A stretch of DNA of 6,854 nucleotides from Flavobacteriaceae bacterium. GTDB taxonomy: Bacteria; Bacteroidota; Bacteroidia; Flavobacteriales; Flavobacteriaceae. How positions within the stretch are numbered: the stretch's first letter is position 1; every line of letters starts with the position of its first letter. The notes under the pieces are model-generated. The model ran no database searches. It was not told the DNA's origin and worked only from the letters and a program-made list of their open reading frames with translations. The stretch spans positions 1-6,854 of the forward strand of contig WFMU01000102.1 in the NCBI GenBank assembly GCA_015488935.1, written 5' to 3'. The position numbers and the translations under genes are program-made. Below are positions 1-6,778 of this stretch, in pieces.

Positions 1-4
1 CGTG

Positions 5-12
5 CAAATGTA
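5..12 (-). promoter_or_regulatory. Bacteroidota-type -7 promoter box reading out of the window
   Basis: On the minus strand these bases read TACATTTG, a full match to the TAnnTTTG -7 element of Bacteroidota housekeeping promoters. It points leftward, so it would drive a minus-strand gene lying beyond base 1. A T-rich tract lies just upstream of it, and I see no clear -33 TTG at the usual distance. The downstream gene is not visible, so this rests on the box alone. Confidence 0.5.
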
Positions 13-131
13 AAAAAAAATAGTTAAATAGCAGGTAGTATCTTTATATAAATTATCATTGATGCTAATATTAAAAAAGAGAGCTAGGTATTAATATTTG
101 ATTTTCAGTATTTTAAATAATTTTGATATGT

Positions 132-1472
132 TTAAGAAACAATACGCATTAATTCTGCAGTTATAATAGCACCAAGTGTACCAACGGCATAGCCAACCAC
201 AGCCAATAAAACACCAACCGTAGCTAATGAAGGATGAAATGCAGATGCAACAATTGGAGCAGAAGCCGCACCACCAACATTTGCCTGGCTACCAACAGCT
301 AAAAAGAAATACGGTGCTCTAATTAATTTTGCAACACCAATTAAAAGTAATGCGTGAATACTCATCCAAACCATACCAATAGCAACCAAACCAAAATTGT
401 TAAAAATTAGGGATAAATCCATTTTCATACCAATAGTTGCTACAAGAATATAGATGAATACACTACCAAATTTACTTGCACCAGCACCTTCGTAATTTCT
501 TGCTTTAGTAAAGGATAAAAGAATTGCAATGATTGTAGCAATACTAATCATCCAAAAGAAAGAAGAACCTAAAAAAGTTAACGAATTTTTTAAAGTTTGA
601 CTTTCCATACCATTTATAAAATGCTTAAAATAAGTACTTAAATAACCAGCGCCAAAATGAGAAAAACTAACTGTTCCAAATGCAATAGCTGCAATAATTA
701 TCATGTCGCTTACAGATGGATTTCTCTCTACTTCTTCACTAAATTTAGAAACTTTTTCTTTAAGTGCTTCAATTGCAGAAGTATCTGCTTTTAACCATTT
801 GTCAATTATTTTTGTTTTTCCAATTCCAATAAGTAATAGAGCCATCCAAATATTGGCAACAACTATATCTACAAATACCATTCCGCCATATAATTTTTGA
901 TTAAAACCATAAACTTCTAACATAGCTGTTTGGTTTGCACCTCCGCCAATCCATGAACCAGCCAAGGTAGCCAAACCACGCCATACCGCATCTGGACCAG
1001 CACCACCAACTACTTCTGGCGAAAAATAAGAAATAATTATTATGGCAATCGGACCACCAATAATAATTCCAATAGTTCCTGTAAAAAACATAATTAAAGC
1101 TTTTGGACCAAGACTAAAAACAGCCTTTAAATCTAAACTTAAAGTCATTAAAACTAAAGCAGCAGGAAGTAAATAGCGACTTGCAACATAATACAAATTA
1201 GAATGATGTTCTACAATTTCACCAGTAGAATTTATCGTTGTCCATTCTGGCGCAATAATTCCTAAAGTGGTCAAAATAGCAGGAAGCATATATGCCATAA
1301 AAAGGGCAGGTATAATTTTATAGAAACTAGCCCAAAAACCTGTTTTTTTTGAAGAAGTAAAAAAAATTAATCCTAAACTAAGCATTAAGACACCAAATAT
1401 GATGGTGTCATTTGTAAATATTGGTTTTTCAAAATCTAATAACCAATGAAACAATCTATATATATATATCAT
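132..1472 (-). CDS. DUF819-family integral membrane protein, putative transporter
   Basis: This 446-residue, highly hydrophobic inner-membrane protein matches the DUF819 (YjcL-like) family, recognised from sequence memory. Roughly ten to twelve membrane segments can be placed, for example near residues 23-39, 52-72, 94-112, 124-149, 197-217, 256-272, 298-320, 336-350, 360-382 and 416-440. A charged, probably cytoplasmic loop spans about 219-255. Two small-residue, Asn-containing motifs stand out, one in each half: GSWIGGGANQ (172-181) and GSQANVGGAASAP (394-406). They suggest two pseudo-symmetric halves, as in sodium-coupled symporters, with the motifs in the substrate or ion path. The substrate is unknown. 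The ATG at 1472-1470 follows an A-rich leader, and the stop is TAA at 134-132. It is monocistronic and divergent from the S46 peptidase gene. Length is normal for the family and nothing looks broken. Family assignment is fairly secure; the transport role is inference. Confidence 0.9.
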   Translation of the reverse strand: MIYIYRLFHWLLDFEKPIFTNDTIIFGVLMLSLGLIFFTSSKKTGFWASFYKIIPALFMAYMLPAILTTLGIIAPEWTTINSTGEIVEHHSNLYYVASRYLLPAALVLMTLSLDLKAVFSLGPKALIMFFTGTIGIIIGGPIAIIIISYFSPEVVGGAGPDAVWRGLATLAGSWIGGGANQTAMLEVYGFNQKLYGGMVFVDIVVANIWMALLLIGIGKTKIIDKWLKADTSAIEALKEKVSKFSEEVERNPSVSDMIIIAAIAFGTVSFSHFGAGYLSTYFKHFINGMESQTLKNSLTFLGSSFFWMISIATIIAILLSFTKARNYEGAGASKFGSVFIYILVATIGMKMDLSLIFNNFGLVAIGMVWMSIHALLLIGVAKLIRAPYFFLAVGSQANVGGAASAPIVASAFHPSLATVGVLLAVVGYAVGTLGAIITAELMRIVS

Positions 1473-1499
1473 TCTTTTATTTTTAGTAATAAAGAATTG

Positions 1500-1507
1500 C
1501 TAATATA
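1500..1507 (-). promoter_or_regulatory. Possible -7 box for the DUF819 gene
   Basis: The minus strand reads TATATTAG here, one mismatch from TAnnTTTG, and ends 27 bases upstream of the DUF819 start codon. The spacing suits a short leader. No -33 TTG is evident and the region is AT-rich, so chance matches are likely. Confidence 0.3.
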
Positions 1508-1551
1508 TCATTTTTAAACTTCTTTTAGAAAAAAAATTATATGTTAATGCT

Positions 1552-1559
1552 TACCTTTG
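1552..1559 (+). promoter_or_regulatory. Bacteroidota-type -7 promoter box for the S46 peptidase gene
   Basis: TACCTTTG is a full match to the TAnnTTTG -7 element. Transcription would begin a few bases after 1559, leaving a leader of about 15 bases before the ATG at 1581. The -33 element is weak: TTAG near 1525 is the nearest resemblance. The box includes the TTG at 1557 that opens the longest reading frame, so that codon would lie upstream of the transcript and cannot be the start. Confidence 0.65.
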
Positions 1560-1580
1560 CATGATAAACAGATATATAAA

Positions 1581-3710
1581 ATGAAAAATAGAATTCTATT
1601 ATTTGCACTATGCATTAGTATTAATTTAAGTGCACAACAAGGCGGAATGTGGATACCATCGCAATTAGAAGGTAGAAACGAAAAGGAAATGAAAGCATTA
1701 GGTAGTAACTTATCTGCAAAAGATATTTATGCAGTTGGTAAATCTAGTATAAAAGATGCTATTGTGCATTTTAATGGAGGTTGTACAGCCGAGGTAATAT
1801 CTAAAAAAGGACTTTTATTAACCAATCATCATTGTGGTTTTGGTGCAATACAGTCACATTCTACAACAGAAAACGATTATTTAAAAGATGGATTTTGGGC
1901 ATATAAAGCAAAAGATGAATTAAAAAATTCTGGAATGGTAGTTACATTTATCAAACGAATTGATGATGTTACCGTACAAGTTTTTAATGGTATTACAGAT
2001 GCATTGTCCGAAAAGGAAAAACAAGATAAGATTAGTCAAAATATTAAAAAAATTCAAAAGAATGCAATTAAGGAAACTTGGCAAGAAGCAAAGGTAAAGT
2101 CCTTTTATAAAAAAAATCAGTATTTTTTATTCATTACAGAAACGTTTAAAGATATTCGTTTGGTTGGTGCACCACCATCTTCTATTGGAAAATTTGGTGC
2201 CGATACAGATAATTGGATGTGGCCAAGACATTCTGGCGATTTTTCGTTATTCCGCATTTATGCAGGAAAAGATAATAAACCTGCAGTATATTCCGAAAAG
2301 AATAAACCATACAAGCCAAAGCATTATTTACCAGTTTCATTAGATGGTGTATCTGAAGGAGATTTTACCTTAGTTTATGGTTTTCCTGGACGTACCAATG
2401 AATATTTACCAGCAGTTGCATTAAGTCAAATTGTAAATACGTTAAATCCTGCTAAAATTAAAATTAGAGACGAAGCATTAAAAGTGGTAGATACTTATAT
2501 GCGTAATGATGCCACTATAAAAATGCAATATGCTTCTAAATTTGCTTCTATTGCTAATTATTGGAAGAAATGGATAGGAGAGAGTCAAGGTATTCAAAAA
2601 TCTAAAGCAATTGAGAAAAAAGAGAGATTAGAAAAAGCATTTGCTGCAAAAGTAAAAGGAACTGCAAACGAAACTATATTACCAATGTTTGATAAACTTT
2701 ATAGCGAAATAAAAGAAGTTGCATTAGCAAGAGATATTTGGATTGAAACGGTTTATAGAAATACCGAAGTACTACATCAGAGTTTTGGATTGTATCAATT
2801 AGAACTTTCTGCTGAAAAAGGAGAAGCTAATTTTGAAAAGGAAAAAGAAAAACTGCTACATGCTTATAAAGGTTTTTATAAAAATTATAATGCAAATGTA
2901 GATAAAGATGTATTTAAAAAACTGGTAACATTATATTTTAAAACCAATCCTAAAAAATATACACCAAATGATTTAGAAAATACGAATGTAGCCATGCTTG
3001 CAGATACTATTTTTAAAACTTCTAGTTTGGTAAGTTTAGATAAAGTTACAGCATTATTACAAGGAGATTCTAAAACGGTTATTACCAGAATGAATAAAGA
3101 TATAGGTTATTCTTTTGGAAAGACATTAGCCAAAAGTTTTTATTTTGTGATAAATCCTGCATATCACGCCATTCAAAACAAAATAGCTGTAGTACAAAAA
3201 AAATATATGAAAGCACTAATGCAAGAATTTCCAGAAGATAGATTTTTTCCAGATGCAAATAGTACCTTACGTATTACTTATGGACAGGTTAAGGGTTATG
3301 CTCCAAAAGATGGTGTGTATTACAAACCAGTTTCGTACTTAAAGGGAATAATTGAAAAATACAAACCAAACGATTATGAGTTTGATGTTTCGCAAAAATT
3401 ATTAGATTTATATAAAACAAAAGATTATTGCAATTATGGTGTAAATGGTAAATTGCCTGTAAATTTTTTAGGTACAAATCATACTACTGGAGGAAATAGT
3501 GGAAGTCCAGTAATTGATGCAAATGGTAATCTTATTGGATTAAATTTTGATAGAGTATGGGAAGGTACTATGAGCGATTACAATTACGATCCAGAAATTT
3601 GTAGAAATATTATGGTAGATGTGCGTTACATAATGTTTATAATTGATAAATATGCTGGAGCAAAGCGTATTATTAAAGAAATTGATTTTGTGCATCCAAA
3701 AGAAAAATAA
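1581..3710 (+). CDS. S46-family dipeptidyl peptidase, probably DPP11-type (Asp/Glu-specific)
   Basis: This secreted serine exopeptidase removes dipeptides from the N-terminus of oligopeptides in the periplasm. From the ATG at 1581 it has 709 residues, close to the roughly 710-720 of DPP7 and DPP11. A signal peptide covers 1-18 with likely cleavage LSA|Q. The mature protein then shows the family's N-terminal GGMW. The catalytic triad, numbered from this ATG, is His84 (in TNHHC), Asp220 (in RHSGDF) and Ser640 (in GNSGSPV). The His-Asp spacing of 136 equals that of Porphyromonas gingivalis DPP7 (H89/D225). A long, mostly helical region between the two trypsin-like halves is expected for S46. Phe656 and Arg658 lie 16 and 18 residues after the Ser. 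In P. gingivalis DPP11 the equivalents are Phe671 (P2 preference) and Arg673, which sets acidic P1 specificity; DPP7 has Gly at the Arg position. This favours Asp/Glu specificity, an inference from one residue. The frame also opens at a TTG (1557), rejected because it lies inside the promoter and would put a charged stretch before the signal peptide. Confidence 0.95.
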   Translation: MKNRILLFALCISINLSAQQGGMWIPSQLEGRNEKEMKALGSNLSAKDIYAVGKSSIKDAIVHFNGGCTAEVISKKGLLLTNHHCGFGAIQSHSTTENDYLKDGFWAYKAKDELKNSGMVVTFIKRIDDVTVQVFNGITDALSEKEKQDKISQNIKKIQKNAIKETWQEAKVKSFYKKNQYFLFITETFKDIRLVGAPPSSIGKFGADTDNWMWPRHSGDFSLFRIYAGKDNKPAVYSEKNKPYKPKHYLPVSLDGVSEGDFTLVYGFPGRTNEYLPAVALSQIVNTLNPAKIKIRDEALKVVDTYMRNDATIKMQYASKFASIANYWKKWIGESQGIQKSKAIEKKERLEKAFAAKVKGTANETILPMFDKLYSEIKEVALARDIWIETVYRNTEVLHQSFGLYQLELSAEKGEANFEKEKEKLLHAYKGFYKNYNANVDKDVFKKLVTLYFKTNPKKYTPNDLENTNVAMLADTIFKTSSLVSLDKVTALLQGDSKTVITRMNKDIGYSFGKTLAKSFYFVINPAYHAIQNKIAVVQKKYMKALMQEFPEDRFFPDANSTLRITYGQVKGYAPKDGVYYKPVSYLKGIIEKYKPNDYEFDVSQKLLDLYKTKDYCNYGVNGKLPVNFLGTNHTTGGNSGSPVIDANGNLIGLNFDRVWEGTMSDYNYDPEICRNIMVDVRYIMFIIDKYAGAKRIIKEIDFVHPKEK

Positions 3711-3765
3711 AATTTTTAAATAGCCGTATTTCAATGTTTATAGATATGTTGAACTAAGATTATTT

Positions 3766-3802
3766 AAAAAGCCAATTTGATAATTTCAAATTGGCTTTTT
3801 TT
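3766..3802. terminator. Bidirectional intrinsic terminator between convergent genes
   Basis: A perfect inverted repeat pairs GCCAATTTG (3771-3779) with CAAATTGGC (3787-3795) around a 7-base loop. It is flanked by A5 on the left (3766-3770) and T7 on the right (3796-3802). Read rightward it ends the S46 peptidase transcript, whose stop is at 3710. Read leftward it has a T5 tract and ends the DUF1801 transcript, whose stop is at 3811. The symmetric placement between two convergent stops supports a shared terminator. Confidence 0.9.
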
Positions 3803-3810
3803 AAGGATAT

Positions 3811-4164
3811 TTATGCGTTGTTTTTTATCTGTAAGGCAACACTAAGAAGGTTTTTAATTAGTTTTATAGGTATATCTTTAGTTGGATTTATAGGAAGTAT
3901 TTTCATTCTATTTCTATTGCCTACGATTAGTTTTGGATGTTCTATTAGATTACCATCAACAAAACCAATATATGGTTCTTTCGTTTTTTTATCTATCCAT
4001 AAATAGCACAACATTTTGTTACGAATACAAAAGCAAGGCATTCTGTATTTCCAGCATGGTGTTATGTTTTTATCCTGATTAAGGATTATATCATGTAAAG
4101 TAAGTAGGCAACTTTTGTTTGGTTCGGTTTTGCTTAGATAAAAGTGTTCTTGTTCGTTATCCAT
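3811..4164 (-). CDS. DUF1801-family (YdhG-like) small cytosolic protein
   Basis: This 117-residue protein has no signal peptide or membrane segment. It fits the DUF1801 family, recognised from the conserved run WKYRMPCFC (38-46), the LCYLWIDKKTKEPYIGF stretch (52-68) and GNRNRMKILPI (82-92). Family members are small alpha/beta proteins; one relative, Bacillus subtilis YdhG (Fra), has been described as a frataxin-like iron chaperone, but most, including this type, have no assigned function. Five cysteines (19, 37, 44, 46, 53) are many for its size, and four cluster in the central conserved part; whether they bind metal is unknown. The ATG at 4164-4162 follows an A-rich, AT-only leader. The gene sits just after the terminator of the OmpA-like gene on the same strand, so it is probably transcribed alone. 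It ends at the shared hairpin near 3790. Function is not claimed. Confidence 0.85.
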   Translation of the reverse strand: MDNEQEHFYLSKTEPNKSCLLTLHDIILNQDKNITPCWKYRMPCFCIRNKMLCYLWIDKKTKEPYIGFVDGNLIEHPKLIVGNRNRMKILPINPTKDIPIKLIKNLLSVALQIKNNA

Positions 4165-4182
4165 TTTTTAATAATTGAGAAA

Positions 4183-4190
4183 TAAAGATA
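4183..4190 (-). promoter_or_regulatory. Possible -7 box for the DUF1801 gene
   Basis: The minus strand reads TATCTTTA, one base off TAnnTTTG, and ends 18 bases before the DUF1801 ATG. The upstream neighbour terminates immediately before it (hairpin 4196-4221), so this gene needs its own promoter, and any -33 element would overlap the hairpin. Support is positional plus a partial match. Confidence 0.35.
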
Positions 4191-4191
4191 T

Positions 4192-4221
4192 AAAAAAAGG
4201 AGAAACCGAAGTTTCTCCTTT
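4192..4221 (-). terminator. Intrinsic terminator of the OmpA-like repeat protein gene
   Basis: An 11-bp perfect stem pairs AAAGGAGAAAC (4196-4206) with GTTTCTCCTTT (4211-4221) around the tetraloop CGAA. On the minus strand it is followed by a T7 run (complement of 4192-4198). It begins 20 bases beyond the TAA stop of the 832-residue gene. On the plus strand no T-run follows, so it works leftward only. Confidence 0.9.
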
Positions 4222-4241
4222 ATATATTAAGAGTTTTTAGA

Positions 4242-6740
4242 TTATTTGCTATTAACAACTCTAAAAGTAGTTCTTCTGTTTGCTCTGTGTTCTGCTTCAG
4301 TACAAGTAACACCATCAGCACATCTGTTGGTTAATCTTGTTTCTCCATAACCTTTACCAGTTAATTTAGAAGGGTTAACATGTTTAACATTAATTAAGTA
4401 GTTTACAACTGCTTGTGCTCTTCTTTCAGATAATCTTTGGTTACTAGCTTTAGAACCTCTTGAATCTGTATGAGAAGCGATTGCAATAGAAACACCTTGA
4501 TTTAATATAGGCATTAATCTACTATCGATAATATGTTTTGCTGCATTTGTTAATGTAGCACTACCAACATTCCAAGTAATAGGAAGTGCAGTGTTTTTAG
4601 TAATAGCACAGTCCACTTCTTTCCAAGCAGCCAATCCACCTTTAGTAACTAAAATTTCTTTAGTAACATCTTGGTGTTGTGCAGGTACAGTTGTTTCATC
4701 TGTCCAAGCCTCTTTAGCAACAACTGTTTTCTTAACAGTTCTAAATTTAGCAGGTACTGCAATTGATCTAGTAGAAGCTGGTTTAACCATAACTGTAGTT
4801 TTAACAGTTTTAGTTACTGCAGGAATAGTTACTTCTCTAGTTGTAGCTGGAGTGATAACTGTTTTTCTGATTTTTTTAGAGACAGCAGGAATAGGAATAG
4901 ATCTCGTTGTAGGAGGTGTTACCATTACTGTTTTCTTCATCATTTTAGTGACTGCAGGAATAGGAATAGATCTAGTAGTTGCAGGTTTAACCATTACTGT
5001 TTTAGTAACTTCTTTAGTTACCGCAGGAATAGTTACTTCTCTAGTTGTAGCTGGAGTAATAACTGTTTTTCTGATTTTTTTAGTAACTGCAGGAATTGTA
5101 ATTTCTCTTGTAGTTGCAGGTTTAACCATTACTGTAGTTTTTACTTTTTTAGTAACTGCAGGAATAGGAATAGATCTTGTAGTTGCAGGTTTAACCATTA
5201 CAGTTTTAGTAATTGTTTTGGTTACTGCAGGAATAGTTACTTCTCTAGTTGTAGCAGGAGAAATAATTGTTTTCTTTACGGTTTTAGTAACTGCAGGAAT
5301 TGTAATTTCTCTTGTAGTTGCAGGTTTAACCATTACTGTAGTTTTTACTTTTTTAGTAACTGCAGGAATAGGAATAGTTCTTGTAGTTGCAGGTTTAACC
5401 ATTACTGTTTTAGTAATTTGTTTTGTTACCGCAGGAATAGTAATTTCTCTTGTAGTTGCAGGTTTAACTAATACTCTTTTTGTATAAGTACCTGTTTCGG
5501 TGCAATCTCCATTTCCATTTCCACCATTACAAGGTACAGAAACAACGGTAGCATCTTTAGCTAATTCACGAGTTGAAACGGTTACTGATTGCTCAGGAAC
5601 ATTTCTATAACACCATACTCTACAAGCATTAGGGTCTGTATCTTCACAGTCAGGAGCTTTATCACCCATTACCCATTTTGCAGAAGCAACTTTAGTAACA
5701 ATGGTTTGTGAAGAATTTGTAAATTCTGCAGGAACAACTCTTAAAGAAGGTGCTTTAACGGCTTTAACATAAGTTAAAGTTTCTGTTGACCATTGTGCAG
5801 GAACAACTTCTAAACGAGTTGAAGCTTCTTTAACAACCATAGTTTCCTTTCTTGTTTCGTATTGTGCAGGAACAATTTCTATTCTAGAAGATGCAGGTTG
5901 TACAACAACTTCTACGTCTCTTGTTTCGTATTGTGCAGGAACAACTTCTAAACGAGTTGAAGCCTCTTTTACAACAACAGTTTCTGTTACAGTTTGTGTT
6001 TTTGAAGGAACTTTTTCTAAACGAGTTGAAGCTTCTTGTACTACGATAGTTTCTTTTCTTGTTTCGTATTGTGCAGGAACAACTTCTATTCTAGAAGATG
6101 CAGGTTGAACTACAACATCTACGTATCTAGTTTCATATTGTGCAGGAATAACTTCTAAACGAGTAGAAGCTTCTTGAACAACCATAGTTTCAGTAACAAC
6201 TTCAGATTTTCCAGGTACTAATTCTAAACGAGTAGATGCTGGTTGTACAACGATAGTCTCTTTTCTAGTTTCGTACTGTGCAGGAACAATTTCTATTCTT
6301 GAAGATGCAGGTTGTACAACAACTTCAATATTTCTTTGTTCGTATTTTGCAGGAACAACTTCTAAACGAGAAGAAGGTTCTTGAACAACCATTGTTTCAG
6401 TTACTGTATCTGATTTACCAGGTACTAATTCTAAACGAGAAGATGCAGGTTGTACTACTACATCTACGTTTTTGTTTTCATATTGTGCAGGGATTACTTC
6501 TAATCTAGAACTCGCTACTTGAGTTTCTAAAGTTACGTCTTCTGTGGTGTACTGTGGTCCATGTGCCTTAAGTACTTTATATGCAGCTGCTGTTTGAACA
6601 GTTACAGTTTCATTTTTCCAAACATCAGGAGTTGTACAGCGTACGTAACACTTTCCTGGTTGGGCATTAGTCGGGAGGTCTTGAGCAAACGCTGTTGCTC
6701 CAAATATTAATGTTAGACCAAATAGTAAAATTCTTTTCAT
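4242..6740 (-). CDS. Exported two-array repeat protein with C-terminal OmpA-like peptidoglycan-binding domain
   Basis: The 832-residue protein starts with a signal peptide (1-19, cleavage AFA|Q). Then follow: an N-terminal segment with CYVRC (31-35); array 1 of 23-residue repeats (65-363, core xxPASSRLEVVPAQYET); a Cys-containing linker (364-417) with CRVWC (373-377) and a GGNGNG stretch; array 2 (418-690, core VKPATTREITIPAVTK); a short GGLAAWKEVDC connector; and an OmpA-like domain (about 718-829). In that domain Asp759 (HTDSRGS) and Arg774 (LSERRA) match the diaminopimelate-binding Asp271 and Arg286 of E. coli OmpA, with the same spacing of 15. So the C-terminus should hold peptidoglycan from the periplasm. 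There is no recognisable beta-barrel or lipobox. The arrays alternate hydrophobic strand-like stretches with PA turns, suggesting an extended beta-rich rod; this is inference. It has its own promoter and terminator. Its job is unknown; an envelope spacer or adhesin-like role is possible. Confidence 0.93.
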   Translation of the reverse strand: MKRILLFGLTLIFGATAFAQDLPTNAQPGKCYVRCTTPDVWKNETVTVQTAAAYKVLKAHGPQYTTEDVTLETQVASSRLEVIPAQYENKNVDVVVQPASSRLELVPGKSDTVTETMVVQEPSSRLEVVPAKYEQRNIEVVVQPASSRIEIVPAQYETRKETIVVQPASTRLELVPGKSEVVTETMVVQEASTRLEVIPAQYETRYVDVVVQPASSRIEVVPAQYETRKETIVVQEASTRLEKVPSKTQTVTETVVVKEASTRLEVVPAQYETRDVEVVVQPASSRIEIVPAQYETRKETMVVKEASTRLEVVPAQWSTETLTYVKAVKAPSLRVVPAEFTNSSQTIVTKVASAKWVMGDKAPDCEDTDPNACRVWCYRNVPEQSVTVSTRELAKDATVVSVPCNGGNGNGDCTETGTYTKRVLVKPATTREITIPAVTKQITKTVMVKPATTRTIPIPAVTKKVKTTVMVKPATTREITIPAVTKTVKKTIISPATTREVTIPAVTKTITKTVMVKPATTRSIPIPAVTKKVKTTVMVKPATTREITIPAVTKKIRKTVITPATTREVTIPAVTKEVTKTVMVKPATTRSIPIPAVTKMMKKTVMVTPPTTRSIPIPAVSKKIRKTVITPATTREVTIPAVTKTVKTTVMVKPASTRSIAVPAKFRTVKKTVVAKEAWTDETTVPAQHQDVTKEILVTKGGLAAWKEVDCAITKNTALPITWNVGSATLTNAAKHIIDSRLMPILNQGVSIAIASHTDSRGSKASNQRLSERRAQAVVNYLINVKHVNPSKLTGKGYGETRLTNRCADGVTCTEAEHRANRRTTFRVVNSK
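4671..5489 (-). repeat. Array 2: twelve basic 22/23-residue tandem repeats
   Basis: These bases encode residues 418-690. The invariant Arg of the PATTR core falls at 431, 454, 477, 499, 522, 545, 567, 590, 613, 635 and 658, giving spacings 23, 23, 22, 23, 23, 22, 23, 23, 22, 23. A degenerate twelfth unit has Asp681 in its place. Three unit types (REITIP, REVTIP, RSIPIP) alternate to make a 68-residue, 204-bp higher-order repeat. At DNA level GCAGGAATAG/T starts recur at 4819, 5023, 5227 and 5431, exactly 204 bases apart. Confidence 0.95.
5078..5405 (-). repeat. Near-identical 124-bp direct repeat inside array 2
   Basis: Bases 5078-5201 and 5282-5405 match at every position except 5174/5378 (a versus t), which changes Ser to Thr in the repeat core. 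The offset is 204 bases, the higher-order period. Such identity, including synonymous positions, points to recent duplication or gene conversion within the array. Confidence 0.9.
5652..6548 (-). repeat. Array 1: thirteen 23-residue tandem repeats
   Basis: These bases encode residues 65-363. The conserved Arg of the S-S/T-R-L/I-E core lies at 79, 102, 125, 148, 171, 194, 217, 240, 263, 286 and 309, always 23 residues (69 bp) apart with no indel. Two more units in the same register (318-340 and 341-363) are degenerate and lack that Arg. A three-unit order (GKS-TVTET, then V-D/E-V, then RKET endings) repeats every 69 residues or 207 bp. The GTTTCGTAxTGTGCAGG motif starts at 5854, 6061 and 6268. 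Units are more diverged at DNA level than in array 2. Confidence 0.95.
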
Positions 6741-6778
6741 TTGTTAATTTATATTAAGATAATTAATTTATTAATATG

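Noticed and set aside
67..98. 8-bp AT-only inverted repeat (67-74 / 91-98) as a terminator for the DUF819 gene
   Set aside because: The stem has no G or C, the loop is 16 bases, and the T-run sits inside the loop. Such matches are common by chance in AT-rich DNA.
703..900. 65-codon plus-strand frame inside the DUF819 gene
   Set aside because: It lies wholly antisense to a well-supported membrane protein gene and has no family resemblance.
3791..4006. 71-codon plus-strand frame opposite the DUF1801 gene
   Set aside because: The frame overlaps the terminator and is antisense to the DUF1801 protein, whose conserved motifs are clear.
4591..5487. A 298-codon open frame on the plus strand opposite array 2, giving a hydrophobic periodic translation
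   Set aside because: It is the antisense of the repeat array. A stop-free antisense frame in one repeat unit stays open in all copies, and the minus frame has the signal peptide, OmpA domain, promoter and terminator.
6278..6508. Short plus-strand open frame opposite array 1
   Set aside because: Antisense shadow of the repeats, with no promoter and no recognisable protein.
4671..6548. CRISPR-like array suggested by regular 69-bp spacing
   Set aside because: The periodic units are continuous in-frame coding repeats without unique spacers, and no cas genes are nearby.
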